A DNA stretch of 64,000 nt from Pyricularia pennisetigena (GCF_004337985.1 NC_043744.1:1726816-1790815), one strand, 5' to 3'. Shown: positions 23,647 through 34,863, numbered from the stretch's first letter. Notes: a model not told the origin generated them from the sequence alone. Numbers and translations are program-made.

Positions 23647-26010
23647 TTACTCATCCACCTTCTGTTTTTTCCTCTTCTTGTCCTTTTCCTTGTCGTCTTT
23701 ATCTGTAAAATGACGACCCTTCTGGCCTCTTCCCTCCTTTTTGTCCCCTGTCTGACCTGGGCGCTCTTCCTTGACTCTCGGCTGCGGCGTCTTTGCCCAC
23801 CTCGCCTCCTCGGGTTCGACCTCCTTCGCCCACCGTGTCCACTCGGCCCGTTTGCGCACCCACAGCTCGCCCTTCCACGCCGCCCAGACCTTCCTGCCCT
23901 GGGGGGTGCTGCGTAGGCTCGCATCGTCGACGGTCAGCATCTCGACGATGCTCTGCTTGATGAAGAACGGGAGCGCGAATCCCTCTGCCTTGGAGGGAAT
24001 AAGCGCGATGGCGTTGATCACGAAAGATCCAGTGAATGAATGTGCGAGCTCCATGGCATGCGGCTTGAGTGCTGTCACCAGCATCTTGTGGTAGATGGGG
24101 TTCGAGGACGGAGCGGACAGAGCTGCTGTCAAGAATTTGGCTGTAGCGGTTGATGATGTCGCCAGGTGTAGAAGCTTTTCTTGATCAAGAAATAGGAGGG
24201 AGCCCTGTACGGCCTGTGCCGGTTTCCCACCGACTTGTATCATGGTTGTTGCCAACTTTGTGCCGTTGCGAACGAGGTCATCCTTCTTCTTTGGCGGATC
24301 TGCAAGAGGTTCCATCTCTTGGGAAACGGCCGGTTTATCCTTCCTGTCCTTCCTCTCCTTTTTATCCTTCTTGTCCTTATCTTTCTTGTCCTTCTTATCT
24401 TTCTTGTCGCTTTGATCTTTTTCCACCTTTTTGACCTTATCTTTCTTCTCTTCCTTGCTGGCCTCATCGTCGTCGAGGTAACACAGCGTGCGGACGAGTG
24501 AGCCACCCAAGCCGCTGCAAGCCTCTGTTACAGCCTTGAGAAGAGCGTCTGTTGATGCAGAGGCTTCACGGGCATGACAGCGCTCAAACAACAGCGTCAA
24601 GATGTTGAAACGGCCTTTCGATACTAGCATTTCCACCTTCGGTATTGTCTTTTGTACGGCTTCCGCCAGGTCCTCTCGACTTAGCCTCACCAATGCCTTC
24701 ATTGCCACATATGTCGCCGTCTCGTTGCGGAGGAGTGTCTCGAACCGGGGGCCAATGATGTGACTCCATAGGCCTTTGAATATCTTGCCTGGGCAATGGC
24801 TTACGAGCGTTTCGAGCAGGCGTGATCCTATTGAGTCGTAAATCGCGCCACTGACAAATCTTGCCGCCTCCGAGGTCTCATCGCCCAAGGTGGACGGTGC
24901 ACCAGGAAGTAGGCGCTCAAGCAAGGTTTGTGGCCCACCCGCATCCTCCTTGGGCTTTTCTTCAGCCGCCTCCAGCTTTGCCTCCTCCGCTTGCTGAGCT
25001 TTTGACTTGCGTTTACTGTTGGCTTTTGTGTTGAGCGCAATGTCAAGCTCGAGAAGCAGCTGCAGGATTGGGTTGCCAGTAGGGTGCTTGACCATGACGG
25101 CGAGCATGGTCGGGTCCAGCGCGACCAAAACATCGGATATGATCTTGCGGACTGCCATATCAAAGCATGCAGGGACGGCTCTGGGTTGATCACCAATCTC
25201 TTCCGTTGCTGTCAAGCCGTCTGGTAAAGCAATCTGTTCCTTTCTCTTGCTCTGAAGTAGGCTTTTGGTTGCCACCTGACTTAGCGGCCTACCGGAAAGA
25301 ACAGTGAGTAGCACTCGAAGGGTATGGGAGCCGAAAGTGTCAGTCATCAACACGGCCAGATTCTCTTCAAGCTCGTCCAAAACCAGCAAGAACAGCTCCT
25401 CCATGGTCAGCAAAGGCTGCTTCTCTGCATCACCCCCTGCGCTCTCCCCTTGTGCATCCTTGTCATCGCCCTCGACCTCTCCAGTCAGCTCCCGAGTGAT
25501 AACAGGAGCAGATTGCAAGAACAGCTGCTCACAGCAGTGACTGCCGAACCTATGAGTGACAAGGGTAGGGAAATGGTTCGCAAAGGCGTCGAACAGGCCT
25601 TTCTTCTGTCTCGTGTTCGACAGCAGAATCAGCCGCTCCATTAACCTTGAGCACGACTGACTACAGGCGAGCTTGAGCTCTTTGCCCTTGGCAACTTCGA
25701 ATATCGTCGCGAGAAGTTCGTCGCGGTCCACATTCGGATCGTCGTCCTCGAGCGCATTGTCTAGTCGTTTGAACTCTTCCTGCTCGTCCTCGGTGAGCAT
25801 TCCAAAATACTCGCGCGTCTCTGGCGGGCCCGCGGCGCCGGTGTCCTCATCGAGCGGTATGAAATCGTCATGGATAATGTTCAAGTCGACGTTTTGCTGC
25901 TCGTTCTTGTGCTTGGCTTCCTCGGCCGCCTCATTCTCGCGCTCGGCCGCCAATCTCCTCCTCTTGCGCCCATGGTGACCTCGGTGCTGTTCGCTCTTTC
26001 GTTTGCCCAT
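23647..26010 (-). CDS. NOP9: Nucleolar protein 9, Pumilio-like RNA-binding
   Basis: A single exon of 787 residues from ATG 26010. The N-terminus is a basic nuclear/nucleolar targeting region (KRKSEQH, RKRRRLAAER), followed by the family's EYFGMLTEDEQEEF block and then degenerate Puf/Pumilio repeats with landmarks such as SQSCSRLMERLIL, HRFGSHCCEQLF and DTFGSHTLRVLL. Nop9 binds 20S pre-rRNA at the central pseudoknot region and is needed for early small-subunit (18S) processing. Residues about 520-560 form a Lys/Asp-rich repeat (KKDKKDKKDKDKK) placed as an insert between Puf repeats. The C-terminus is again highly basic. Length is somewhat above the yeast protein, explained by the inserts. No intron is needed. 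Confidence 0.95.
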   Translation of the reverse strand: MGKRKSEQHRGHHGRKRRRLAAERENEAAEEAKHKNEQQNVDLNIIHDDFIPLDEDTGAAGPPETREYFGMLTEDEQEEFKRLDNALEDDDPNVDRDELLATIFEVAKGKELKLACSQSCSRLMERLILLSNTRQKKGLFDAFANHFPTLVTHRFGSHCCEQLFLQSAPVITRELTGEVEGDDKDAQGESAGGDAEKQPLLTMEELFLLVLDELEENLAVLMTDTFGSHTLRVLLTVLSGRPLSQVATKSLLQSKRKEQIALPDGLTATEEIGDQPRAVPACFDMAVRKIISDVLVALDPTMLAVMVKHPTGNPILQLLLELDIALNTKANSKRKSKAQQAEEAKLEAAEEKPKEDAGGPQTLLERLLPGAPSTLGDETSEAARFVSGAIYDSIGSRLLETLVSHCPGKIFKGLWSHIIGPRFETLLRNETATYVAMKALVRLSREDLAEAVQKTIPKVEMLVSKGRFNILTLLFERCHAREASASTDALLKAVTEACSGLGGSLVRTLCYLDDDEASKEEKKDKVKKVEKDQSDKKDKKDKKDKDKKDKKERKDRKDKPAVSQEMEPLADPPKKKDDLVRNGTKLATTMIQVGGKPAQAVQGSLLFLDQEKLLHLATSSTATAKFLTAALSAPSSNPIYHKMLVTALKPHAMELAHSFTGSFVINAIALIPSKAEGFALPFFIKQSIVEMLTVDDASLRSTPQGRKVWAAWKGELWVRKRAEWTRWAKEVEPEEARWAKTPQPRVKEERPGQTGDKKEGRGQKGRHFTDKDDKEKDKKRKKQKVDE

Positions 26011-26822
26011 TGCTTCGACCGGGATGAGCCGTAGCTCTTTTCAAGAAGCTGGCAGATTATAGGATTTGTTTGGCACCGAGGAAAGCAGATCAGGGAGGTA
26101 TTCGCGGCAATGGGCAGGACTCTGGTGGATAGCAGAGAGAGCTTGAGACTTTTGTCAGTGTTATCTTATCAGCAACTTTTTTTTTTGTCGAACTGCAGCT
26201 GGAGAGACAAGCTGGGAGGAAGCGGGGCATTTTGGTCTTGCATCATTGGATTAGTCAGCAATACATCAAAACGGAATCCACTTCTTTTTGCTGCTGCATA
26301 TTAATCTTCTCCACTACTCTGCTATAATCCTAGCCACCGACGGCGGCACTGCTCATATGCTCAAGATGTCCATAGCTAGGCACGAGGTCTGCACTTTGAA
26401 ACTCCCTTCATCATTTATTTGCCTCATAATAACTGCGAATGGCAACAAAATTTATCAAACTCATATACACGAGGTGAAGTATGTATTGTCGAGTTCAAAT
26501 GGCAATGGTAGGTAATGCACCCTGGACTAGGCTCTCAGTGACCGAAAGATTCTATGTCAAGGTTCAAGACAAATAGGTACCGCTTTCTTAATACCTATCA
26601 AGAGTGAAGGTTGTCATTTCATGACAGGAACAAATCCATCCATCAATCAGCCGATCAGCCTTATCTTCGTCTTCCTTTGTAAAACTTGAATATGTAAAGA
26701 GCCCAATATGGATACTCACCCAGTCTCAACCAGGTATCTGCGATCCTCCCAAGGCATCATCCACCGGAGTCCTATCCAGTGGCTCATAAAGAATATAATT
26801 CGCGGCTGGCTTATCGTTGGGA
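26011..26822. other. Spacer between NOP9 and the coiled-coil gene
   Basis: The first part should hold the NOP9 promoter, and the end the trailer of the downstream minus-strand gene. The sequence is AT-rich with small open frames only. Confidence 0.45.
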
Positions 26823-27806
26823 CTAGGTGGATTCCGGAGTAGACGCGCTGCTGCTGGGATCAAGGCCTGGCACAACAACAAGCTCGATCCAGAGCTCCAT
26901 TGCCTCTATAACCTCTGCTGATTTGATATCGACAATTCTTTCTTTGAGCTCGCATAGGTTTCCGTCTAGCATCTCTAAGCTGGAACCATGCGCCTTCTTC
27001 GCACCGCCAATGATTCCCTGCAGGGCGTCTTTTTGTTGGACCTGAACCCGCAGCAGCAGCTCCTGGAGTCCTATCCTCGACTGACTGAAGTTTCTCCTCG
27101 CCGACGTCCACTCATCCGAAGCCGCTTCTCCCTGCTCTCGAAGCCTCGCCAGGCCCTCCTGGTTGGGCCGCTCCAGGAACTCGGCACTGGGGCACACCCC
27201 GTGCCTCATAGCGATGGCGTCCGCCCTGATCCGGAGCTGAGCATCGACCTGCATGCCATCCAAGGAAGCGCAGATGGACCGCTGGTTGGAAATCGAGTCC
27301 GCGCACGTCTTTACCATCTCGTTCAGTCTCTCGATGTACCCTCGCGCAGAGTTCACCGCCAGTCTGCGCCCCATGAATCGCGACTTCCACTCCCCGTCCC
27401 GGACGTCGGGCGCACGTATGGCCGCCGCCTGGGCGCGCAGGTGTTGGATCGCAGCGGCCGTTTCACTCGATTTTCTGTGCTCAAGGATGCCCAAGTCGCA
27501 CTCCAAAGCAACCAGCTCAGCCTGCAGGGCGTCGACGGCGGCGCCGTAGCGCTCGACGTCGAGGTTGTGGTCCGTGGTGGCCGCTCGCTGGCGTGCGAGG
27601 TGCGCGGCGCTCGAGCCGGGGGTGGACGCCGGGGCGAGGAACAGCGCATCGTACCGGGCGCAAACGGTCTTGAATGCTGCGTTCCTGTCGACACAACGGT
27701 CTTGGAACGTCTGGATCGCCTCGAGGAAGTTGCGGATCTCGGCCTGGACTTGCTCGCTTGTGGCGAGACGGCGGTTGTAGGTCGCAAGCCAGGAAGTCTG
27801 CTTCAT
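26823..27806 (-). CDS. Hypothetical protein with helical/coiled-coil character
   Basis: A single-exon frame of 327 residues from the ATG at 27806 (MKQTSWLATYN); the frame is open to 27833 but has no earlier ATG. The sequence is rich in Ala, Glu, Arg and Leu in long predicted helices (EVQAEIRNFLEAIQ-like, ALQAELVALECDLGILEHR), with few Gly or Pro. No signal peptide, membrane segment or known catalytic motif is visible. High GC at third positions, like neighbouring genes, supports real coding. A role in a structural or complex-forming protein is only a guess. I do not recognise a family. Confidence 0.65.
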   Translation of the reverse strand: MKQTSWLATYNRRLATSEQVQAEIRNFLEAIQTFQDRCVDRNAAFKTVCARYDALFLAPASTPGSSAAHLARQRAATTDHNLDVERYGAAVDALQAELVALECDLGILEHRKSSETAAAIQHLRAQAAAIRAPDVRDGEWKSRFMGRRLAVNSARGYIERLNEMVKTCADSISNQRSICASLDGMQVDAQLRIRADAIAMRHGVCPSAEFLERPNQEGLARLREQGEAASDEWTSARRNFSQSRIGLQELLLRVQVQQKDALQGIIGGAKKAHGSSLEMLDGNLCELKERIVDIKSAEVIEAMELWIELVVVPGLDPSSSASTPEST

Positions 27807-28712
27807 GGGGGGAAATGAGTAGGACGGTGTCAATTGCTTGTCTCAAATTGTGGTTCTGGGCGCTGATAAGGGGAAAATCCCTTTACCTCGTCGTCAGTCA
27901 TGGGGTGGGATGGTGCTTTATTACAATTATTTGTATGTGCAGGTCTGTTAGAAGTTGGTTGCAGAAGCTCTGGCGGAAATTTTGAAATCGATGTCGGTCA
28001 TGGAGCGCATTTCAAGTGAGTGAGTTCTGAGTCCATCTTTGACCCGTTGGTTGCCGGCTGGCACGAAACCATAACCCTTATGCCTTGTTTGCCTTGCCTG
28101 ATTTGATACTTATCTAACCAACCCCTTTGGACTACCTACAATATGGACAACAATATCGAGATTCGGATATGGGAACTGCACTCCCCAAGATCACGAGCAT
28201 CTAAATGGAGCTGAGATGTAGGGGGTTAGTGTCTATCCACATACTGATGATATTTTCTCTCCATCTTCACCGCACCAGCTAGCTGCCTTCGCATTCCTGA
28301 TTCGCTCACATTCTGCTCAAAATCTAATTTTTTTTTTCAAAGAATACTACCAACCTGGAAACCAAAAAAAGTCCCACAGTTGAAGCCCTGATGCCTGGGG
28401 CCTGGGAGACCAAGCTCGATGTATAAAATAAAGGAAAACAATATTTCAGGCAGAGCTGCAGCTAAGTACATGAAGAAATGGCAACCACATCGAATAGATG
28501 TCTAACAAAACCCCAAGACTACAAAGACTCTCATCAGAGAGATATCTCAAAGAAGGAACATGCCAAAAAAAAAAAAGCCGACACCAAAACGCCGCTTTCA
28601 AGATGAATGAATACACCTTACATACCTTACCTTAACCGCAAAATCAAACCCAGGTATAAGAAAACATAGATACGACTTTCGAACCACCCTGCCATCCCCC
28701 CCTTGCTTTACG
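27807..28712. other. Spacer between the coiled-coil gene and the peroxidase
   Basis: Promoter of the coiled-coil gene plus the 3' trailer of the peroxidase gene. AT-rich; nothing else supported. Confidence 0.45.
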
Positions 28713-29999
28713 TTATACCGAACCGGCGGCCGGGGCCGCTTCCTCTTCTCTTGGCTTCTTGGGTTCGCTGACACGGCTGGGGACCTTGCGCTTGACCCTC
28801 CTCCTCAGGGCCCACCAGTCCTGGTCGTAGGCCGGCGGCATGGCGCGCGTGCACTCGACGAGGTTGTTGATGTTGTAGACGCCCAGCATGCTCAGGCGGA
28901 CGTACTCTCTGGCGTACTCGGCGTTCCACGCCCGCTGCTCGGCGCCCATGCGTGCAAAGTCCAGAAACCTCGGACCCGTACGCGGGTCCTGCGCCAGGTT
29001 GACGTCGCTCTGGAATGTAAAGACGTCCGGGTCACCGCCGGGGAAGGCCAGGGTGTCGCGGTAGAACTGCGTGTCCCAGTAGCCCGGCGAGCTGTCTTGC
29101 GCGTCGCCCTCGCGCTCCGCGCTGACGAACCGCTGGTTGCTTGAGGTATGCGCCCCCAGCAGCGCTGCGAGCCCGTTGGGCATGATGGTCTTGTTCGCAA
29201 AAAGCTCAATGTTGAATTCGGCACTGCCCTCGACGGGCGGGAGGAGTCCCTCAGGGGCGGGCACGCGCGAATCGATGCGGCCAATAAAGGACCGGATGCG
29301 TGGGCCCTGTGGGCAGGACACAGCCGCCACGGTGGCACCAAATTGGATCAGGTCCGCCATACCGACGCCATATTCGTTGTAATAATCGTACCATTCCTGC
29401 ATTTGGTCGACAATTTCGGCCAAGCCGCGGTTATCCCGCCGAGCCATCTCCTCGGGCGCCAACACGATGGACCCGTCCGCACCTCCGATTGGCGCCGTGC
29501 CTTTGGACCAACCAGCGGCATCATGGAAGCCTAGACGAATGGCCGCCTGAGCGGCTTTTGTACAGCTTCCGTCTCTCGCCGTAAACATGTCGTACATGTC
29601 GTAGCCGACATACCACCAGATGCAGCAAACGTCGGCCCTGCATGCGGGAGTGCCCATGTCTGGAACCGAGTCTATGGAAGGATAGATGTCGGTGCCCTCG
29701 GCGGGCTCGTTTGGTGCACGGATTAGGATGTTGCGAACGGACCTGCCCACAACTGTGAGTCCAACTTCGGGGATGTCGATCAGGTCGCCAATGAGCTCGG
29801 TTGAGTCAAGAGGTGAAGGTGCCAGTATAGGACCGCTGGTGATTAGGTCGCCGTCGTGCCGAATCGTCGTGTTGATGGAACCCTGGGCTTTAATCTGTGC
29901 GATCAATTCGTTCATTCGCCCCATTCCTGGATAGGCGAGCACCAAGGTGCCGCCTGCTGACGCGGCTACGCAAGCCTTTGCCACCAAGGAGCCGCGCAT
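28713..29999 (-). CDS. Secreted heme peroxidase (plant-type, fungal class II-like)
   Basis: One exon of 428 residues. Residues 1-22 form a signal peptide (VAKACVAASAGGTLVLAYP). The distal heme site is Arg-Leu-Gly-Phe-His-Asp at about 155-160 (distal His159), and the proximal histidine is His284 in ALLGAHTSSNQ. Between them lie GADGSIVL and an FGATVAAVSCPQGP block typical of the superfamily. It should oxidise phenolic or other aromatic substrates with H2O2 outside the cell. Compared with ligninases, where the distal His is near residue 47, there are about 100 extra residues before it (Ile/Pro/Asp-rich, about 25-130), as in some ascomycete peroxidases. The C-terminal tail is basic then Glu-rich. 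Manganese-site and exposed-Trp features of true ligninases were not established. Confidence 0.9.
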   Translation of the reverse strand: MRGSLVAKACVAASAGGTLVLAYPGMGRMNELIAQIKAQGSINTTIRHDGDLITSGPILAPSPLDSTELIGDLIDIPEVGLTVVGRSVRNILIRAPNEPAEGTDIYPSIDSVPDMGTPACRADVCCIWWYVGYDMYDMFTARDGSCTKAAQAAIRLGFHDAAGWSKGTAPIGGADGSIVLAPEEMARRDNRGLAEIVDQMQEWYDYYNEYGVGMADLIQFGATVAAVSCPQGPRIRSFIGRIDSRVPAPEGLLPPVEGSAEFNIELFANKTIMPNGLAALLGAHTSSNQRFVSAEREGDAQDSSPGYWDTQFYRDTLAFPGGDPDVFTFQSDVNLAQDPRTGPRFLDFARMGAEQRAWNAEYAREYVRLSMLGVYNINNLVECTRAMPPAYDQDWWALRRRVKRKVPSRVSEPKKPREEEAAPAAGSV

Positions 30000-32759
30000 T
30001 ATGGTGCTGCTCTTATGACCGCTATTCTCTGGTACTGTCTGGAGTCTCGAGAGGGTATATCGAAAGCAGATGACAAAGGGTGTGTACGCAGGAGGAGAAA
30101 AGAATAAGCAGTCAGGATTGGGAAGAAGAAAAGGAAGCAGATGGATAGAAGATTAACAAGGACAAGTAAAAGGAAATCCAGTCCACAGGGGGCCGAGAAC
30201 TTTTTGGCAATGACGTTTGCCAGCCAGCTTAACTCTTTTCACACTCCGGAGTGACAATGGCGACTACCCTATAGCAAATAGGACTCCGGGGGAAAGCTTG
30301 TGTAGTCCGAACGAGCCAGAAGCATGGCAAGAATTGAAGAGGAAATCCCAATCTCTTAAGGCCATGGGCCGCAAGGTCCAAGCTCAGGCACTCCTATTGT
30401 TGGGTTAAGGCAATGTTGCGAGGCTGAAGATAGACCAGGTACAGTTGCGTACACAGTATCCTTGCTTGTTCGGTGTCGGGAAGACCGCATTCCTCTGGAG
30501 TTCGGGAAGGGCCCTTCCGTACAGCGGCTGACCCAACACTGGATCGAGCTAGTCCTGACATCCTTCTCGTCGTTGTGGACCATCCTGACGGCTATCAGAC
30601 GGTCGGTCAGCCAGGTGGACATGGTAAATTGCGTTTTGCAAGAGAGAGAAATCATATTGATTGATGCTGACCTGTCAGTTGCTTACGAGATTGATGGTTG
30701 AGAATATGCTTAAGACTCTGTATGGCGTGGTAAGTGATGCGATTATCACCCACGTCAGCGATATTAAGTTGACAGCTGAAAACACGCTTCTCTGCTTTGT
30801 AAGAGCCCATTCTCCCCTGACGTCGTTCAACGTTTGCAAATGCAGAGTTGAACATGCGCTCCTTGTACACTTGATCACGCCAAAACTTGAATATGTCCTG
30901 TTCGTCTCGTCTGATCGTGATCAACTGCCGTTCCTGAGCTTCGGGCCGGCATCTATGCAAGAATCAGCAATTTGTTCCTGGTTCACGGACGAGTCCGATG
31001 CGTGCTGCAAGGAACAAGACGAAGGCGAGAGCAAGCCTAGTAGTAAAAGAGCTGGGTCTTCTTCGTGTGCAACGGTCGTCCGATGTAACCTTGGAACTGT
31101 GTCGGCCTGCCCTCAGTAATCACCGGAGTCTATCATCAACTTGAATGTCTGAGTTCTGACCTGATTTTCCGTTATATTTTTGTCGGTGCTGATTATAATC
31201 TAAGTGAACCTGGGTCGATACCCTTGTTGGATTTCTTGAAAGTCTGATCTAGGGGGCAGAAATCATAGGAGCGAGGAAATCCCTGTCGTCTGTTGACTTT
31301 GAAGAAGCTCATAAAGAACACCCAAAGAACGGATTCCATCAATCTAAGTGAGAACATTAATGCCCCGAAGCCTCGCATGCAGTTCGATCCATCACAACGA
31401 CTCTGAGTGCGATTCAGGGTGAATTCGACAAACTTCTTGGGATGACAGATACTGGTAGGCTTTTTGCCGCTCTGGTCCCAATCGCCGGTACCAAAATGTC
31501 GCCTAGAAGGTAAAGAATCTTCTATTTGCTTTTGCTGTAGCCGTAGTGCTGACAGGAGGCACTAATAAATCGATAGAGTAAGGCAGCAGTCATGCCTTGA
31601 CGTTGATGTTGTTCACTTTTTTTGGGCTAGGAAATGCGTGGCGCCAGCATAAGGCTGGATATCGATTAGCTCGTTACCCAAAGATGAATGTGGGGTATTT
31701 TTAACTTGGTTGGTTGGACAGTGAATCAAGGCCGATATTTTGGCAGTCTCGGAGCGCAGAGTGAAGTTGATTGCAATATAGGTCAGCAAGCAAAGTAAGG
31801 TTGCATTCCTGAACGGGCCGCTTAACCTGGGGCTCTTGCCAGTTGGTAGTTAAATTTAGCTAAAAGCCCGACTGGACTAGTAGAACCTGAGCATCTGGTG
31901 AATTAACACTTGCAGCGCTGCTAGTAGTAGCTGTGGCATCGTGTAAACTGTTGCAAATTGCATCTTGTCCGAGAGCACGTCAAGCTTGTCAAATGGTACA
32001 AGCTCGCTATTGTGAAGCGTAGAAGAGAAGAGATTATTTCTTGGAAAGGACGGAAAGGAAGAGAGGGAAGATTGATCTCATGGGGCCCGTCGAAAGGAAA
32101 ATGAAGTTCCGTGGACAGTGTGAGTGAATTGGGTAGAAGCAAGACCGGATTTGGAAGCGAGATGGGTGGTAGTGGAGCTAATGGAGAGTTGAGCGAGTCG
32201 CAAACGAAGCAAGTTCTTAGCTCCTCAACTCCCTTTTCACGGGTACTGTTTTGTGCCGAACTTTTCTCGAGCCGTTCCACTGGCTAGAATCGCTGGCTCC
32301 TGCCAGAAGTTCCAGATACTAACAAACATGGAACACCAGTGACGTAGCCGCGCCGATCTGCTAACATCTAGCTGCCATGGCACTTATGGTCCCCTGCACA
32401 AGGCAGACAATGGTCCAAAAAGGCTTGCTTGATCGTTGGAATTCCGCAAGCAGACGTCTTGCATCTCGTTTTATGCTTTTTTTGGTTCCGTTTTTTCATG
32501 TCCTAGATGCTCGGCATCTTTATAGCAAACTCTTATTAGCTAACTCTTGCCACTCTTGCTGAGTACAGGTTGAAGAGAGGATAGATGGACGTAGATGTCA
32601 ACCTGTCCGGCAATCATCTTAAGCTAAGAAACAACGGACAAAGGGAAAGTGGCAGCCATACGGGCCATACTAGCACCTTTATGGCCCTTTGTGTAACCAC
32701 AGATTCTTGTCAAAACCGGCGGCGACTGCCCAAGAACCACCCTCGTCCAGACAAAATGA
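30000..32759. other. Sparsely coding region with unresolved minus-strand fragments
   Basis: After the peroxidase promoter (about 30000-30250) there are coding-like minus-strand pieces at 30356-30960 that I cannot join into one model, and short AT-rich frames elsewhere. No transposon domain is recognised. Confidence 0.4.
30356..30960 (-). pseudogene. Coding-like minus-strand fragments, possibly a decayed gene
   Basis: Two overlapping minus-strand open frames, 30652-30960 and 30356-30655, each contain well-formed protein-like segments (FKFWRDQVYKERMFNSAF and STWLTDRLIAVRMVHNDEKD) with balanced composition. They are in different frames. A GTAAGC donor follows the first, but I found no acceptor that joins it cleanly to the second. 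A further coding-like piece appears upstream near 30970-31090. It may be a real multi-exon gene with exons I mis-set, a decayed gene, or chance. No family recognised. Confidence 0.2.
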
Positions 32760-33716
32760 TCTCACAATAACGCAAACTTCAAAAGTTTCTGGATTCCCCA
32801 GATTTTCTTCAGGAGAGACGTGCTCTGGGTGGCAATATCTCATCCGACCATCTCGGTGGCGTCAACATCAAATCTTGCTCAGGACTCGGTACCCGGTAGT
32901 AGTACAAAGTATGTGGACGGGATTTTATCGGCCCAACATTTGGTGACAGCCCGCGGACGGTTATCCAACGACGCTGAGTTTAGCGCGGGATTTAACTGGA
33001 TCAGGACATCAGTAAGTCCAGTCACATTTGATGAACATTTATCCAGCATTCTCAAAGAGTTGGCGTTTATTACCCTGAAGATGCACTGGGACCCCGAGAC
33101 GGAGCAAGCTCATGTAAGTTCTGCCATGGATTTACTAGTCAGGTTGGCGCTTGTCAAAAAACCTTACCTCAGCCTTTTCAGAGGGCCAGTCGGGGACTGA
33201 AACGACATGACTGCCAGATCCAGAAGTCCGAATGGAGAATCCCACGTAAGGTCATATGAAGAGCGGGGGATTGTGAGCTAGTACTTACAGGGAGCCCCGT
33301 CATCAAGAAGCGGCGGGCACGGCCAATTGGGCGGAGTTGCGAGGTAAGCAGTAGATATCCTTCAATCTAGTGCTATGTGTACCTGAAGCCAGAAATCATG
33401 GGTGTGAAAGTTTCGAAACTTGCCCGGTGATAGAGTTCATTTGGCCCTTACCTGGTATGTGGTAAATTCACAGTCTCTCCTAATTTTCGGACGATATTTG
33501 TGCTTCGCGGTATGCTTTTTTTACTGAGGCCGAACATGAAAACTTGAGTTATAGGCAGATCGAGATGAAGACATTAAGGGCATTGCATTGTGTTTTCTCA
33601 GGTGGCAGAAGAGGACAAATGTAAAAAGCCTGTGGATTCTTGAGTTTGACTACGGTAAACGGGATTTTGTCGAGCTATGTAAGCGACTTTTTTTTTTGCA
33701 TGATATTTCATCTTAA
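32760..33716 (+). CDS. Candidate unrecognised multi-exon gene (3' part)
   Basis: Open segments join in frame across four canonical introns: up to 33113, then 33182-33245, 33291-33343, 33474-33509 and 33555-33716 (TAA). Donors are GTAAGT, GTAAGG, GTAAGC and GTATGC; acceptors TTTTCAG, TTACAG, TTCACAG and TTATAG; phases 0, 1, 0, 0. The product includes SILKELAFITLKMHWDPETEQ, a basic KKRRARP stretch and an LWILEFDYGKRDF segment near the end. No ATG opens the first segment, so at least one upstream exon is missing; the frame is open from 32760. A 35-base GT...CAG stretch inside the first segment is too short for an intron and was kept as coding. I do not recognise a family. The coherence of four introns is the main support. 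Confidence 0.35.
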
Positions 33717-34863
33717 AAGGTATCCAGGTACCTCCTGACCTTGCGCAAGGCGACTGCAAGGGTTGCATAGTACACAATAATATTTATGTCCATAGGGTGG
33801 GTATATTCACCTCAGTAGGTACCTCCCTCCCTTCAACTGAGCTAAGAGACGCTAGATGAACAACAGTCCTCCGCCTCCTATTTCACCGGACCAAGATCTT
33901 CTGTGTCAGAAATCATGGTTAGCCCCTTCGTAATTCAAGTTATACACCATACTTTACGTTCATGTACTGCTTACGATCCTCGTTTTCTCAGTAATACTTA
34001 TGCACGACCATAACTCAATAGCGAGTCAGTGGTCAGTAGTTGGGATGATATCAAGGCAAACCTTAAATTCGAGAGATATGATCTCACAAGACAGTCCCCC
34101 ACAGATGACTGAGTTGGCATTAATTTCTGTACCGACTGGTGTCTATAACTTCCTTGCTTTCAGAGCCAAGAAACCAAGCAACTCATACTGCGCGACAGTT
34201 TCCAAGCCCAATCAACTTGCTGTCTCAGAAATCTGAGCCCTTGCAGATAGGAACAGAGATAGAGAGAGGGGGGAAAAAAAGGAAAGAGCCCGTCTGATGT
34301 CTTTCGAAATCTGGTCTTCTGTTTGACACCGCACGTGTGAAACTGACTTGGGCTTTGCGCCGATAGGATTCCGTGCCTTGCAGCTGCAAAAGCTGTTCAG
34401 GGCTTTTCAGGATCGAACCTCTTTAAGAAAGTCTTGATTCCGGTAAGTACCATCTTTCACTTGACGTCTTTTTTTTTTTTTTTTCGTCAAGGTATTTTTT
34501 TGAAAAACCTTGGTCAAAACTATGGGAAACTCAACACACCATCAATGATTTTATGTCGCTTACCGGTAACAAGGAGTATATACAGTAACAAAGCGGCTAT
34601 TTCGACCTTGTCAGCCACGACAACCCAAGCGTGACTCGAAGGCATAAAAAAACAAAGTCATTAGCCGAGCTCCCCCGGCACAAATCCAGATGCAATCTTC
34701 TTCACAGACGCCGGGTTTACGTCATTACGGGTCACGACAAGTTGGGAAATAAAAACTCCAACCGCACCACAAGTGCGAGGCGGGCTTGGGAGACGGCCAT
34801 CACTGCGGCTTCCGGCAGCAACCCCAAGGACCTGACCCGGCCCCGGCTTCTGTGCTTCGAGCG
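33717..34863. other. Spacer and promoter of the membrane-protein gene
   Basis: Only short open frames. A T-run lies near 34467-34484. The last 200 bases before 34864 are more GC-rich leader-like sequence. Confidence 0.45.

Noticed and set aside
31921..32280. Minus-strand open frame of 119 codons rich in Leu, Pro and Ser
   Set aside because: Low complexity and no homology recognised.
33014..33048. GTAAGT...CCAG stretch as an intron in the candidate gene
   Set aside because: Only 35 bases, shorter than fungal introns; the frame is open across it.
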